DNA of 64,000 nucleotides from Virgibacillus profundi (GCF_002287375.1 NZ_NPOA01000011.1:62001-126000); one strand, 5' to 3'; positions 47,404 through 57,401 are shown, counted from the stretch's first letter. The notes: generated from the letters alone by a model not told the origin. Made by a program: numbers and translations.

Positions 47404-47428
47404 AGTATATGTCAAAAAAGTGCATACT
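47404..47428. promoter_or_regulatory. Candidate HxlR operator, site 2
   Basis: AGTATATG and TGCATACT arms around TCAAAAAAG, then ACTATATAATGTATTTAGAATC, parallel site 1 almost base for base. It lies 160 bases before the first intact sirtuin gene. The 340-base gap 47248-47587 otherwise holds nothing recognisable. Confidence 0.5.
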
Positions 47429-47587
47429 TGTTTTCGGTTGCATACCAACTATATAATGTATTTAGAATCGTAAAAGGGAATTCATAGGGAAGACAAAATA
47501 TACTTTTGGACCTGAATATTTGAGAGGTATGCTATGAATTTGGATATTCTTGACTACGAATAAAATTATTAGGAGGAAAAGTAAACG

Positions 47588-48463
47588 ATGATTTCACAAC
47601 AATATCAAGACAACATAGCAACATTAAGGCAAAAAATACAAGAGGCTGAGGCGATAGTGGTTGGTGGCGCTGCTGGGATGTCTGAGGCTATCGGACACAG
47701 TTTTTATCATACTGATGAAAATTTTCTCAAACATTTTGGGGAATTCGCAGATAAATATGGTATTAAAAACCTTTTTGAGGGCTTTTATTACCGTTTTTCC
47801 ACAAAAGAAGAACGGTGGGCTTTTCTTGCAACTGAAATAAAGTTTTTATATGATGCAGAAGCTGGTCGCCCTTACCTTGATTTATTGCAACTACTTCAAG
47901 GAAAAAACTATTTCACTGTTACAACAAATCAAGACGCACAGTTTTCCAAGACTTTCCCTGAAGAGAAAGTTTCCCCAATTCAAGGAGATATGCGTTATTT
48001 TCAATGTGGCTCCCGTTGCCATGATCATGTTTATTTTAATAAAGAGCAAGTTGAGAACATGTATGCAAATATAGATGGAACCAGAATTCCAACAGAGTTA
48101 ATTCCAGTATGTCCAAAATGTGGGCAGGAAATGGAACCGTGGGTGCGCTCTTTTGTATTTCTCGAAGGAAGCACTTATCAAAGTGAATTAAGAAAATATA
48201 ATGAGTTTCTTATCAAAAACAAGGATAAAAAGATTCTCTTTCTGGAATTAGGCGTTGGAACAATGACACCGATGTTTATTAAAGAGCCTTTCTGGAATAT
48301 GACTTACAGTTTTCCGGACGCTTACTATATTACAATAAATCCTAAAGATGCAGTTGTTCCTCAAGAGTTAAGTGAAAAAGGACTTGCCATTAAAGAAGAT
48401 ATTGCCCGTGCCTTACAAGATGCTTTAAACGAGAAGGAAAAAAGAGATGCGGTTATTGGATAA
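47588..48463 (+). CDS. Class-M-like sirtuin, type A copy 1
   Basis: 291 residues of the Sir2 family. The NAD-binding glycine motif is 'VVGGAAGMSEA' (residues 24-34). The conserved TxNxD is 'TTNQD' (Asn114, Asp116). The usual catalytic His of the HG motif is Gln132 in 'IQGDMRYFQC', as in class M sirtuins (SirTM), which are known mono-ADP-ribosyltransferases. A zinc ribbon has Cys140, Cys144, Cys175 and Cys178. The typical SirTM partners (GcvH-L, macrodomain, LplA2) are absent nearby. AGGAGG site before ATG. Confidence 0.85.
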   Translation: MISQQYQDNIATLRQKIQEAEAIVVGGAAGMSEAIGHSFYHTDENFLKHFGEFADKYGIKNLFEGFYYRFSTKEERWAFLATEIKFLYDAEAGRPYLDLLQLLQGKNYFTVTTNQDAQFSKTFPEEKVSPIQGDMRYFQCGSRCHDHVYFNKEQVENMYANIDGTRIPTELIPVCPKCGQEMEPWVRSFVFLEGSTYQSELRKYNEFLIKNKDKKILFLELGVGTMTPMFIKEPFWNMTYSFPDAYYITINPKDAVVPQELSEKGLAIKEDIARALQDALNEKEKRDAVIG

Positions 48464-48546
48464 GTTCTGAGCAATTTGAATTCGCCTTACAGGAATTTAA
48501 TAAGCAAAATAGATTCATCAAATTTTAGAAAAAAGTGGAGGTTCAT

Positions 48547-49389
48547 ATGGAAGAGAAGTATCAAGAAGTTTTAAGCAAAATCAAGGAGGCAGACAGCATT
48601 CTAATCGGCGCAAGTAACGGTCTCGCCATTTCGGAAGGTTATAATATTTTCGCGGAGGATTCGTCCTTTCTGGAACATTTTGGCGATTTTCGTAAAAAAT
48701 ATGGTTTTCGTAGTATCCTACAGGGAGCCTTTTATCCATATCCTTCCGAGGAAGAAAAGTGGGCATTTTTCAGCCGTATGTATGCCTACTTTTTAAACAA
48801 CAAGGAAGCTAATCCTGTTACGAAGAACCTTTATGAACTGGTGAAAGATAAAAATTATTTTGTGGTTACCTCTAATACAGATTCCCATTTTACACTGGAA
48901 GGATTTCAAAAGGAACGTCTTTTCGAAATAGAGGGCAATAGTCGGTATTTACAATGTTCTAATGGTTGCCATAATCGAATTTACCAAGGCGACGAAATAT
49001 TGAGTAAAATGGCTCGAAACCAAAAAAATGGAAAAGTTCCTTCAAATCTTATTCCTAAATGTCCGGAATGTGGTGGTCCAATGCAAGTCCATGTCGAAGT
49101 CGATCGGAATTTTCTAAAGGGCGAAGAATGGCAAACTAGCTTTCAGGCTTATAAGGATTTTATCGAGAATGCTTATGATAAGAATTTAGTACTGTTGGAA
49201 TTAGGCGTAGGAGCAAGAAATCAGTTGATTAAAGCTCCATTTATGAATTTAACTAGCTTAGAGGAAAATGCTACCTACATTACCCTGAATAAAGGCGAGC
49301 TTTATATTCCAGATGTAATTGCTAATAAATCCATTGGTATCGACGGCGATATTACGGATGTGTTAGAACAATTAGTACTGATGAAATAA
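48547..49389 (+). CDS. Class-M-like sirtuin, type B copy 1
   Basis: 280 residues, related to but clearly different from type A. It has the motif 'LIGASNGLAISEG' (residues 19-31), 'TSNTD' (Asn110, Asp112) and zinc cysteines 137, 141, 172 and 175. At the catalytic position it has Glu129 ('FEIEGNSRYLQC'), neither the His of deacylases nor the Gln of SirTM. It may be a non-catalytic or altered partner of type A. The ATG at 48547 follows GTGGAGG. It lies 83 bases after type A copy 1. Confidence 0.82.
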   Translation: MEEKYQEVLSKIKEADSILIGASNGLAISEGYNIFAEDSSFLEHFGDFRKKYGFRSILQGAFYPYPSEEEKWAFFSRMYAYFLNNKEANPVTKNLYELVKDKNYFVVTSNTDSHFTLEGFQKERLFEIEGNSRYLQCSNGCHNRIYQGDEILSKMARNQKNGKVPSNLIPKCPECGGPMQVHVEVDRNFLKGEEWQTSFQAYKDFIENAYDKNLVLLELGVGARNQLIKAPFMNLTSLEENATYITLNKGELYIPDVIANKSIGIDGDITDVLEQLVLMK

Positions 49390-49430
49390 GGTAAAATAAC
49401 TTATAAAATATAGGGGAGGAAAAGTAAACG

Positions 49431-50312
49431 ATGATGATTTCACAACAATATCAAGACAATATAGATATAGTACTACAAAAAACTGAAGAAGCTGAAGCGA
49501 TTGTAGTTGGCGGAGCCTCCGGCATGTCTGCGGCTGCTGGGTATAACTGGTATCGAGACGATGAGATGTTTCGAAAGTACTTTGATGCATTTGCTAAACA
49601 GTATGGCATCGATAGTATCTTTGGAGGTTTTTACCATAAATTCTGTACAGAGGAAGAACGTTGGGCCTATCTAGCCACTTTAATCAATTTTGTGGCGGAA
49701 GTTCCTGTCGGCGAGCCCTACAAAGATTTAGAAAAAATCCTGCAAGCTAAAGAATACTTTATTCTTACGACAAATCAGGATACGCAATTTTTACAAGTGT
49801 TCCCTGAAGAAAAGGTCAGTGCCATTCAAGGGGATTGGACATCGATACAATGCTCTGGACCTTGTCATGACCAAGTTTATCCTTTTGTGGAACAGGCAAA
49901 AGAAATGTGTGACCATATGGAAGGAACGAAGGTTCCATCTAGCATGGTTCCCAAGTGCTCGGAATGCGGTGGACCTATGGAACTGTGGGTACGTTCATTT
50001 GTATTTTTGGAAGGATTCAAATACAGAGATGAGCATAAAAAATACCGTGAATTTCTTTTGGAAAATCAAAATAAGAAAGTGCTCTTTTTGGAGTTGGGTG
50101 TCGGACGAATGACTCCGATGTTCATCCAAGAACCCTTCTGGAACATGACTTACAGTTGGCCGGATGCATTCTATATTACTATCAATCCAAATGACGCGTT
50201 GCTGCCCGAGCAATTGAAGGATAAGGGACTAGCCATTCATGAAGATATAGCACTCGTACTAAGGGATGTTCAAGCTGAACTGGAAAAAGATAGAAAACAA
50301 GGTGCGGTTTGA
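49431..50312 (+). CDS. Class-M-like sirtuin, type A copy 2
   Basis: 293 residues, paralog of the gene at 47588. It has 'VVGGASGMSAAAG' (26-38), 'TTNQD' (Asn115, Asp117), Gln133 in 'IQGDWTSIQC', and zinc cysteines 141, 145, 176 and 179. The leader, GGAGGAAAAGTAAACG before ATGATG, is the same as that of copy 1, so duplication included the ribosome binding site. It is preceded by 41 bases after type B copy 1. Predicted NAD-dependent ADP-ribosyltransferase or deacylase. Confidence 0.85.
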   Translation: MMISQQYQDNIDIVLQKTEEAEAIVVGGASGMSAAAGYNWYRDDEMFRKYFDAFAKQYGIDSIFGGFYHKFCTEEERWAYLATLINFVAEVPVGEPYKDLEKILQAKEYFILTTNQDTQFLQVFPEEKVSAIQGDWTSIQCSGPCHDQVYPFVEQAKEMCDHMEGTKVPSSMVPKCSECGGPMELWVRSFVFLEGFKYRDEHKKYREFLLENQNKKVLFLELGVGRMTPMFIQEPFWNMTYSWPDAFYITINPNDALLPEQLKDKGLAIHEDIALVLRDVQAELEKDRKQGAV

Positions 50313-50408
50313 TAGGGTAGATTAGAGTAATACGATAAATGTGGATATTCAACTAGTTTAATGTAATTTAGATAAATATTATTGGCTTCATTTAGGAGGG
50401 AAAGTCAT

Positions 50409-51254
50409 ATGAAAGAGAAATACGCTGAGATAATAACAAAAATTAAAGAGGCTGACGGGATTGTTGTCGGGGCAAGTAACGGCCTGTCCATCTCGGAAGG
50501 CATTCATATATTTGCCGAAAACGCGGACTTTCTGGAAAATTTCGGTGACTTCCGTGAAAAGTATGGTTTTCGCAGTATCATACAGGGGTGCTTTTACCCA
50601 TTTCCATCTGAGGAAGAAAAGTGGGCATTCTTCAGCCGAATGTACGATTACTTTTTATATACCGGAGAAGCAAGTTCGGTAATGAAAAATCTTTATGATT
50701 TGGTAAAGGATAAAGATTACTTTGTAGTTACATCTAATATAGATGATCATTTTAGACAGACAGGATTTCCAGAGCACCGTCTCTTCGAAATAGAAGGAAA
50801 TTGTCGGAATCTGCAATGTACGAATGGCTGTCATAATCAAATTTATCCAGGTGACAACATTCTGAGCGAAATGGCTCAAAAACAAGAAAATGGTAAAGTC
50901 CCTCAGGATCTTATTCCCAAGTGTCCTGAGTGTGACGGTCCAATGCAAGTTCATCTCGAAGTAGACCGGAACTTTCTGCAAGGTGAAGCGTGGCAAGCCA
51001 GTTATCAAGCATATCAGGATTTTATTAAGAATGCGCATGGTAAAAAGATGGTTCTGCTGGAATTAGGTGTGGGTGCAAGAAATCAATTGATTAAAGCGCC
51101 TCTCATGAAGTTAACAAGCCTTGAAGAAAATGCTACCTATATTACCCTAAATAAAGGGAGGGAGCTTTATATTCCAGATGCCATTGCCGACAAATCGATT
51201 GGTGTCGATGGCAATATTACGGAAGTGTTAGAACAATTAGTGTTGATAAAATAA
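50409..51254 (+). CDS. Class-M-like sirtuin, type B copy 2
   Basis: 281 residues, paralog of the gene at 48547. It has 'VVGASNGLSISEG' (19-31), 'TSNID' (Asn110, Asp112), Glu129 in 'FEIEGNCRNLQC' and the same zinc cysteines. An extra cysteine (Cys132) precedes the ribbon. That both B copies keep Glu at the same position argues for selection and not decay. ATG 50409 follows GGAGGG. Completes an A-B-A-B tandem order. Confidence 0.82.
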   Translation: MKEKYAEIITKIKEADGIVVGASNGLSISEGIHIFAENADFLENFGDFREKYGFRSIIQGCFYPFPSEEEKWAFFSRMYDYFLYTGEASSVMKNLYDLVKDKDYFVVTSNIDDHFRQTGFPEHRLFEIEGNCRNLQCTNGCHNQIYPGDNILSEMAQKQENGKVPQDLIPKCPECDGPMQVHLEVDRNFLQGEAWQASYQAYQDFIKNAHGKKMVLLELGVGARNQLIKAPLMKLTSLEENATYITLNKGRELYIPDAIADKSIGVDGNITEVLEQLVLIK

Positions 51255-51288
51255 GCGGATTTATTAGAAACGGAGGAGAGAATAAAAG

Positions 51289-51861
51289 ATGTTTCTAGCA
51301 AATATTTTGGATGATCCTGTCTGCAAACCAATTAAAAAGCCTTATGAACGATGGTATAAATATATGGAAGAAAAGGTAGAATTTTGGCTGCCGGATAGTG
51401 AGTTGCATACGAAAGCTCACTCTGCCCGAGTGCTGCTCTTGGCACTTCTCATCGGACATGAAAAAGGTCTGAGTGATGTGGAGAAGGACAAATTAGGAAT
51501 GGCAGCTATTTTCCACGATTCCAGGCGTCTTGATGATGGGATTGATAAGGGACACGGCAGTCGTGCGGCAGCGTATTACAAAGATTACTGCCGTGAGCAC
51601 AATTTGCCTTATGATGAGTTAACCTACTATATCACCTATTACCATGACCAGGATGATTCGCTTGGTTTGTCAGGGATTAGGAAATCACTTGACCACAGTG
51701 AACAAGGCGTGCTGCTGTATCAGGTTTTCAAGGATGCTGACGCACTCGATCGCTTCCGTCTCGGACCTGATGGTTTAGATGTAAAGTTTCTTCGGACAGC
51801 GGAAGCATATGGACTTGTTGACTTTGCAAAAGACCTTTTACAGAAAAGCAGTGAAAATTAA
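51289..51861 (+). CDS. HD-domain phosphohydrolase
   Basis: 190 residues. The metal-binding HD set is complete: His44 in 'TKAHSARV', His76-Asp77 in 'AIFHDSRRLDDG', and Asp149/Asp151 in 'FKDADALDRFRLG'. HD enzymes cleave phosphate esters of nucleotides or other small molecules. It lies 34 bases after the last sirtuin and 76 before the nicotinate phosphoribosyltransferase, so a nucleotide or ADP-ribose-derived substrate is plausible but inferred from context only. GGAGGAGAG ribosome binding site. Confidence 0.82.
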   Translation: MFLANILDDPVCKPIKKPYERWYKYMEEKVEFWLPDSELHTKAHSARVLLLALLIGHEKGLSDVEKDKLGMAAIFHDSRRLDDGIDKGHGSRAAAYYKDYCREHNLPYDELTYYITYYHDQDDSLGLSGIRKSLDHSEQGVLLYQVFKDADALDRFRLGPDGLDVKFLRTAEAYGLVDFAKDLLQKSSEN

Positions 51862-51937
51862 TTTGAGAAAATATAATAAGGAAAATCTGCTTATCGCAAG
51901 CAAGTCCGAGCATATTTTGTTAGTTTAGGAGGAAATT

Positions 51938-53404
51938 ATGATGAACAACTATATTGACGATAGCTTCGCCCTACACACGGACTTGTACCAAATCAATATG
52001 GCAGAAGCCTATTGGGCAGACAATATTCATACCAAAAAAGCTGTATTCGAATTGTACTTTCGAAAATTGCCATTTGGAAATGGCTATGCGACTTTTGCTG
52101 GATTAGAACGAATCATTGACTATCTTCAAACGTTTCATTTTTCAGAAAGCGATTTGGATTATTTAAAAGAACTTGGCTACCAGGAAGATTATGTTGACTT
52201 TTTACGAACTGTACGTTTTACAGGAAGTGTTCGTGCCATGAAAGAAGGAGAAGTTGTATTTGGCAATGAACCAATTCTTCGTGTCGAGGCACCATTAGTT
52301 GAAGCTCAGCTTATTGAGACGGCCTTGTTAAATATCGTTAATTATCAAACGCTTATTGCAACCAAAGCTTCTCGAATCAAACAAGTCGTGGGTGACGAAC
52401 CCGTATCAGAATTTGGTACAAGACGTGCACATGAATTTGATGCTGCATTATGGGGGACAAGAGCGGCTTTCATTGGTGGATTCTCAAGCACAAGCAATGT
52501 TCGAGCAGGGAAGAAATTTAGTATTCCTGTTTCAGGAACGCACGCTCATTCTTTTGTTCAAGCATATCAAGATGAATACACTGCTTTCCATAAATACGCA
52601 AATCGTCACAAAAATTGTGTCTTTTTAGTGGATACCTATGACACGCTTAAATCAGGCGTTCCTACGGCAATCAAAGTTGCCAAGGAACTAGGCAATAAAA
52701 TAAATTTTGTAGGCATTCGGTTAGATAGTGGAGATTTGGCTTACCTTTCCAAAGAAGCAAGAAAATTATTAGATCAAGCAGGATTTGTTGATTCCCAAAT
52801 TTATGCTTCGAATGATCTTGATGAATACACCATTATGAATTTAAATGCACAAGGGGCTAAAATCGATGCGTGGGGAATTGGTACCAAAGCTATTACTGCC
52901 TTTCAACAACCAGCTTTAGGCGCTGTATACAAACTGGTCTCCATTGAAGATGAAAACGGACAGATGCGTGATACAATCAAAATTTCTTCGAGTCCTGAAA
53001 AAGTCACGACACCAGGATTAAAAAAGGTATTCCGCATAATCAACAATCATACGAAAAAATCAGAAGGAGATTATATCGCTTTAGCCAACGAACAACCGGA
53101 AAAAGAAGCCAAACTCCACATGTTTCACCCTGTGCATACGTATATTGGAAAATTTGCCACCAATTTTACGGCCAAAGACCTGCACGAAGATATTTTCAGA
53201 GATGGCATACTTGTGTATGAATGTCCGCGTGTTCAAGAGATTCAATCTTATGCCTGGCAACAACTAAACCTATTATGGGAAGAGTACAAGCGTTCTTTAA
53301 ATCCTGAGGAGTATCCTGTCAATTTAAGTCAGGCTTGTTGGGACAATAAAATGAAAAATATAGAGGAAGCAAAAAATCACAGCCGAAAATCTGTACCCTT
53401 ATAG
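51938..53404 (+). CDS. pncB: Nicotinate phosphoribosyltransferase
   Basis: 488 residues. The N-terminus 'SFALHTDLYQINMAEAYW' and 'FELYFRKLPFGNGYATFAG' are typical; the catalytic histidine region is 'EFGTRRAHEFDAALWGTRAA', and 'GIRLDSGDLAYLSKEAR' and 'ASNDLDEYTI' form the PRPP/nicotinate site. It converts nicotinate to nicotinate mononucleotide for NAD synthesis. Located behind NAD-consuming sirtuins and before a nicotinamidase gene, it probably recycles released nicotinamide. AGGAGG start signal. Confidence 0.95.
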   Translation: MMNNYIDDSFALHTDLYQINMAEAYWADNIHTKKAVFELYFRKLPFGNGYATFAGLERIIDYLQTFHFSESDLDYLKELGYQEDYVDFLRTVRFTGSVRAMKEGEVVFGNEPILRVEAPLVEAQLIETALLNIVNYQTLIATKASRIKQVVGDEPVSEFGTRRAHEFDAALWGTRAAFIGGFSSTSNVRAGKKFSIPVSGTHAHSFVQAYQDEYTAFHKYANRHKNCVFLVDTYDTLKSGVPTAIKVAKELGNKINFVGIRLDSGDLAYLSKEARKLLDQAGFVDSQIYASNDLDEYTIMNLNAQGAKIDAWGIGTKAITAFQQPALGAVYKLVSIEDENGQMRDTIKISSSPEKVTTPGLKKVFRIINNHTKKSEGDYIALANEQPEKEAKLHMFHPVHTYIGKFATNFTAKDLHEDIFRDGILVYECPRVQEIQSYAWQQLNLLWEEYKRSLNPEEYPVNLSQACWDNKMKNIEEAKNHSRKSVPL

Positions 53405-53567
53405 CAGCAGAAGTTAAAAGGGGTGGGACTAAAGGCCGTAAATAAGCCTTCATAGACAAAAGAGAATGAACATGATCTGACACTTGGCCAAGTAAAAGAT
53501 CAGCCTCTTGAGCTGGGAAAAAAGTGTGGAGTGTAAGTTGTTTATATAACGAAAGGCGAAGAAGAGC

Positions 53568-54092
53568 ATGATTAATTTAATAAGTTTGAAAAAAACTAAT
53601 GTACTGCCGAAAGTTAAGAATTTATATATGAATGAGTTTCCAGGATATGAACGTCTGCCTTTTTGGTTTTTGGTATATAAATCTAAAAAGGAAAATAGTG
53701 ATTTTTATGCAATTTATGATGACAGTGAATATATTGGCCTCTTGTATTTAACATATTACAAAGATATTGTTTATGTTTTTTATTTAGCTATTGATCCGTC
53801 ACAACAATCAAAAGGTTACGGGAGTAGGATATTACAATATTTGAGGGAAATTTATAAAGACAAACGTCTGCTTTTAAATATAGAAAAAGTTGATAGTTCT
53901 GCTGATAATTATGAGCAGCGATTTAAAAGAAAGAAATTTTATGAGAAGAATGGTTTTAAAAATACTAATTTTGAAATTGCGAAAAAAGATATAGTTTATG
54001 AAATTCTGTATTTAGGGGAAGAAGTTTATGAATATGAATATCATGCTTTATTCAAATCTTATTTAGGTAGAATATTAAACTTTATTCTTTAA
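53568..54092 (+). CDS. GNAT-family acetyltransferase
   Basis: 174 residues. The acetyl-CoA motif A is 'LAIDPSQQSKGYGSRIL' (Q-x-x-G-x-G pattern), with 'FYEKNGFKNTNFEI' in motif B. The acceptor is unknown. It is more AT-rich and Lys/Tyr-rich than its neighbours, perhaps of separate origin. It sits between pncB and the nicotinamidase gene, so it could be linked to sirtuin function (acylation versus deacylation) or simply be a passenger. Confidence 0.8.
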   Translation: MINLISLKKTNVLPKVKNLYMNEFPGYERLPFWFLVYKSKKENSDFYAIYDDSEYIGLLYLTYYKDIVYVFYLAIDPSQQSKGYGSRILQYLREIYKDKRLLLNIEKVDSSADNYEQRFKRKKFYEKNGFKNTNFEIAKKDIVYEILYLGEEVYEYEYHALFKSYLGRILNFIL

Positions 54093-54144
54093 GCGAGAAC
54101 AGGATTGCAGTTTAACAATAATTACTTTTAGGAGTCGATTTTAA

Positions 54145-54687
54145 TTGGTAAAAGAAGCTTTATTAATTGTTGATATGAGTAATGATTTTGTAGCGGACAA
54201 TGGAACATTAACTGTAGGTAAATCTGCACAAGAAATAGTGCCTTATATTAAGGATTTGGCAACAACATTTTTGGCTGAGGGAGATGTTGTTGTCGTATCA
54301 ATGGATGCACACCAACCAAATGACCCACATTTTGACTTATGGCCGCCCCATAATGTTGTAGGTACAGAAGGGTAACAATTGTACGGAGATTTATATGGTT
54401 GGTTTCAAGATAATAAGAATCATGAAAATGTATTTTATACGCCTAAAACGAACTATAATGCATTTTTTAAAACGGATTTGGCTGAAAATTTAAGAAGTTT
54501 AGGAGTAGAAAAGGTCCATACTGTTGGGGTAACGACGGATATTTGTGACTTTTTAACAGTTGCAGGAGCAGACGCAGAAGGATTCAAAACAGTCATTCAT
54601 AAACAAGGGATAGCAACATTCACTGATCTTGGAGAAACCATGTTAAACCATATGAAACGTTGCTTCCATACAGAAGTTATTGAATAG
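54145..54687 (+). pseudogene. pncA: Nicotinamidase interrupted by one in-frame stop
   Basis: The frame runs from TTG 54145 to 54687 with a single TAA at 54373-54375 between 'HNVVGTEG' and 'QLYGDLYGWF'. No frameshift is present. All three catalytic residues survive: Asp10 ('IVDMSNDF'), Lys101 ('TPKTNYNAF') and Cys134 ('TDICDFLT'), as do metal ligands in 'MDAHQPNDPHF'. A CAA-to-TAA change would explain it. An AGAAGGG before the stop and a TTG 4 bases after could allow re-initiation. The enzyme would turn nicotinamide into nicotinate for PncB. Confidence 0.75.
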
Positions 54688-54716
54688 ACACGAAATTAAT
54701 TAGGCAGGTGATAAAC

Positions 54717-54935
54717 ATGATTGAATTTCTACCACGAATTAATGAATTAGCGAAAAAGCAACGTGAAGAAGGGTTAACCAATGCTGAAAAAGTTGAGCAG
54801 CAAGTGCTTCGTGAAGATTATTTACGTGCCATACGCGGTCAAGTTCTCCATACTTTTTCTGGAATGAAGGTAGTGGATCCGCTTTTAAATGATGTAACAC
54901 CCGAAAAGGTTCGTAAATTAAAAATAAAAGATTGA
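54717..54935 (+). CDS. DUF896 (YnzC/YneA-operon-type) small protein
   Basis: 72 residues, helical, beginning 'IEFLPRINELAKKQREEGLT' and containing 'LREDYLRAIRGQV', the signature of DUF896. B. subtilis YnzC is the best-known member and forms a small two-helix bundle; function is unknown. ATG 54717 follows AGGCAGGTG; the longer frame from 54708 would begin inside that site. It stands just before mnmA. Confidence 0.85.
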   Translation: MIEFLPRINELAKKQREEGLTNAEKVEQQVLREDYLRAIRGQVLHTFSGMKVVDPLLNDVTPEKVRKLKIKD

Positions 54936-54971
54936 AGATAGGTAGTATTTATAAAAAGACAGGAGGTGTAA

Positions 54972-56090
<1,119 letters not shown>

Positions 56091-56169
56091 AGAACAAATT
56101 TTGAAGTAGTAAGATAATAAAGATAAAAACTTATGCCCTACTATAAAAAAAGGTCTAGGGGGATTATCA

Positions 56170-56892
56170 ATGTTGACGGATATTTCTATTTTCCTAGCAT
56201 TTGGAGCAGGTGCACTGTCTTTTGTTTCACCTTGTGTGTTTCCCTTATATCCCGTATTTTTGTCATATATTACCGGAGTAAGTGTAGCAGATATACAAAG
56301 TGGTAAAATGAGAGGACAACGAAAGGCAATTTTTCATACAATTTTCTTTTTACTGGGATTTTCAATAATCTATCTGGTGCTGGGATTAGGAACAGCTGGA
56401 AGTGCAACTATAATAGAGACTTGGTATGTGCAATATGGTGATTTGATAAGACAAATAGGAGCTATATTAATCGTGTTCTTTGGTTTGGTAACTGTTGGGG
56501 TATTTCAGCTAAAGTTTTTGATGAAGGACCATAAACTCAACATTCAAAATAAACCATCCGGTTATATGGGTACAACATTGATTGGATTAGCTTTTGCATT
56601 AGGTTGGACACCTTGTATGGGTCCAATTTTAGCAGCTACACTAGGACTTGTAGGTGCTAATCCTTCACAGGGTCTATGGTATATGGTAGCTTATGTTTTA
56701 GGCTTTAGTATTCCGTTTTTCTTAATGGCATTTTTTATTACTAAATTTACGTGGTTAAAAAAATACAGTGGTATTTTTATGAAAATTGGTGGTAGCATTA
56801 TGATCGTAATGGGAGTTGTTTTATTTTTTGATAAACTTTCATTTTTCAATTCATTATTATCACCGATTTTTGGAGATTTCCAAGGATTTTAG
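56170..56892 (+). CDS. ccdA: CcdA-family thiol-disulfide carrier, second copy
   Basis: 240 residues with six membrane helices. The redox cysteines are in 'FVSPCVFPLYPVF' and 'GWTPCMGPILAATL'. It is similar in length and arrangement to the protein at 40629 but clearly diverged. Next to sulfur-handling genes it may supply reducing power to extracytoplasmic thiol proteins. GGGGG site before ATG; a strong terminator lies 110 bases downstream. Confidence 0.9.
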   Translation: MLTDISIFLAFGAGALSFVSPCVFPLYPVFLSYITGVSVADIQSGKMRGQRKAIFHTIFFLLGFSIIYLVLGLGTAGSATIIETWYVQYGDLIRQIGAILIVFFGLVTVGVFQLKFLMKDHKLNIQNKPSGYMGTTLIGLAFALGWTPCMGPILAATLGLVGANPSQGLWYMVAYVLGFSIPFFLMAFFITKFTWLKKYSGIFMKIGGSIMIVMGVVLFFDKLSFFNSLLSPIFGDFQGF

Positions 56893-57000
56893 TCTCGAGG
56901 TATATGAATCCTAACAGCTAGTTAACCTGCGTTAAATAATAGCAATACGGCTCGGAAATAAGTGAAACATTGATAGGTTTTAATTCTATTTACAAAAATA

Positions 57001-57044
57001 AATCCGCATGAAATCAGATTTTTAAGATTGATTTCATGCGGTTT
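57001..57044. terminator. Bidirectional terminator
   Basis: A 16-base stem, AATCCGCATGAAATCA / TGATTTCATGCGGTTT (one G-T pair), with a 12-base loop. It separates ccdA from the minus-strand glutaredoxin-rhodanese pair. Confidence 0.82.
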
Positions 57045-57135
57045 ATTCATTTTAAAAATTATTGACCCAACCACTCTCTATTGTTGGCAAATGTACTTAT
57101 AGGTTAGAGGCAATGTAAACCAAAATATTTTCCTT

Positions 57136-57372
57136 TTAATCATTTAATACTTGAAACATTTTTTCCGGATTAAACCCGGAAATCCACTTTCCGTTTATAT
57201 TGGTTTGTGGAACAGATAATTTTTTCGTTTTCCCAATTAGTTTAAGCATTGCAATGGGGTTCATATCCACATTCACTTCCTTATAGGGTACTTCAAAGGA
57301 ATCTAGAAAACTTTTAACCATTCCACATACCGGGCATAAAGCTGATGTATATATTGTTGCGGATTTATTCAT
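57136..57372 (-). CDS. Glutaredoxin-family protein
   Basis: 78 residues with a thioredoxin fold. The redox motif is 'CPVC' (Cys13, Cys16) and the cis-proline motif is 'LSVPQTNINGKWI'. It is a close relative of the glutaredoxin at 59729. It lies 29 bases after the rhodanese gene in a two-gene minus-strand unit, headed by a CstR-type palindrome. Likely handles persulfides or protein thiols. Confidence 0.87.
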   Translation of the reverse strand: MNKSATIYTSALCPVCGMVKSFLDSFEVPYKEVNVDMNPIAMLKLIGKTKKLSVPQTNINGKWISGFNPEKMFQVLND

Positions 57373-57401
57373 TGATATTACCCCTTTTTAATAATTCCAT
57401 T

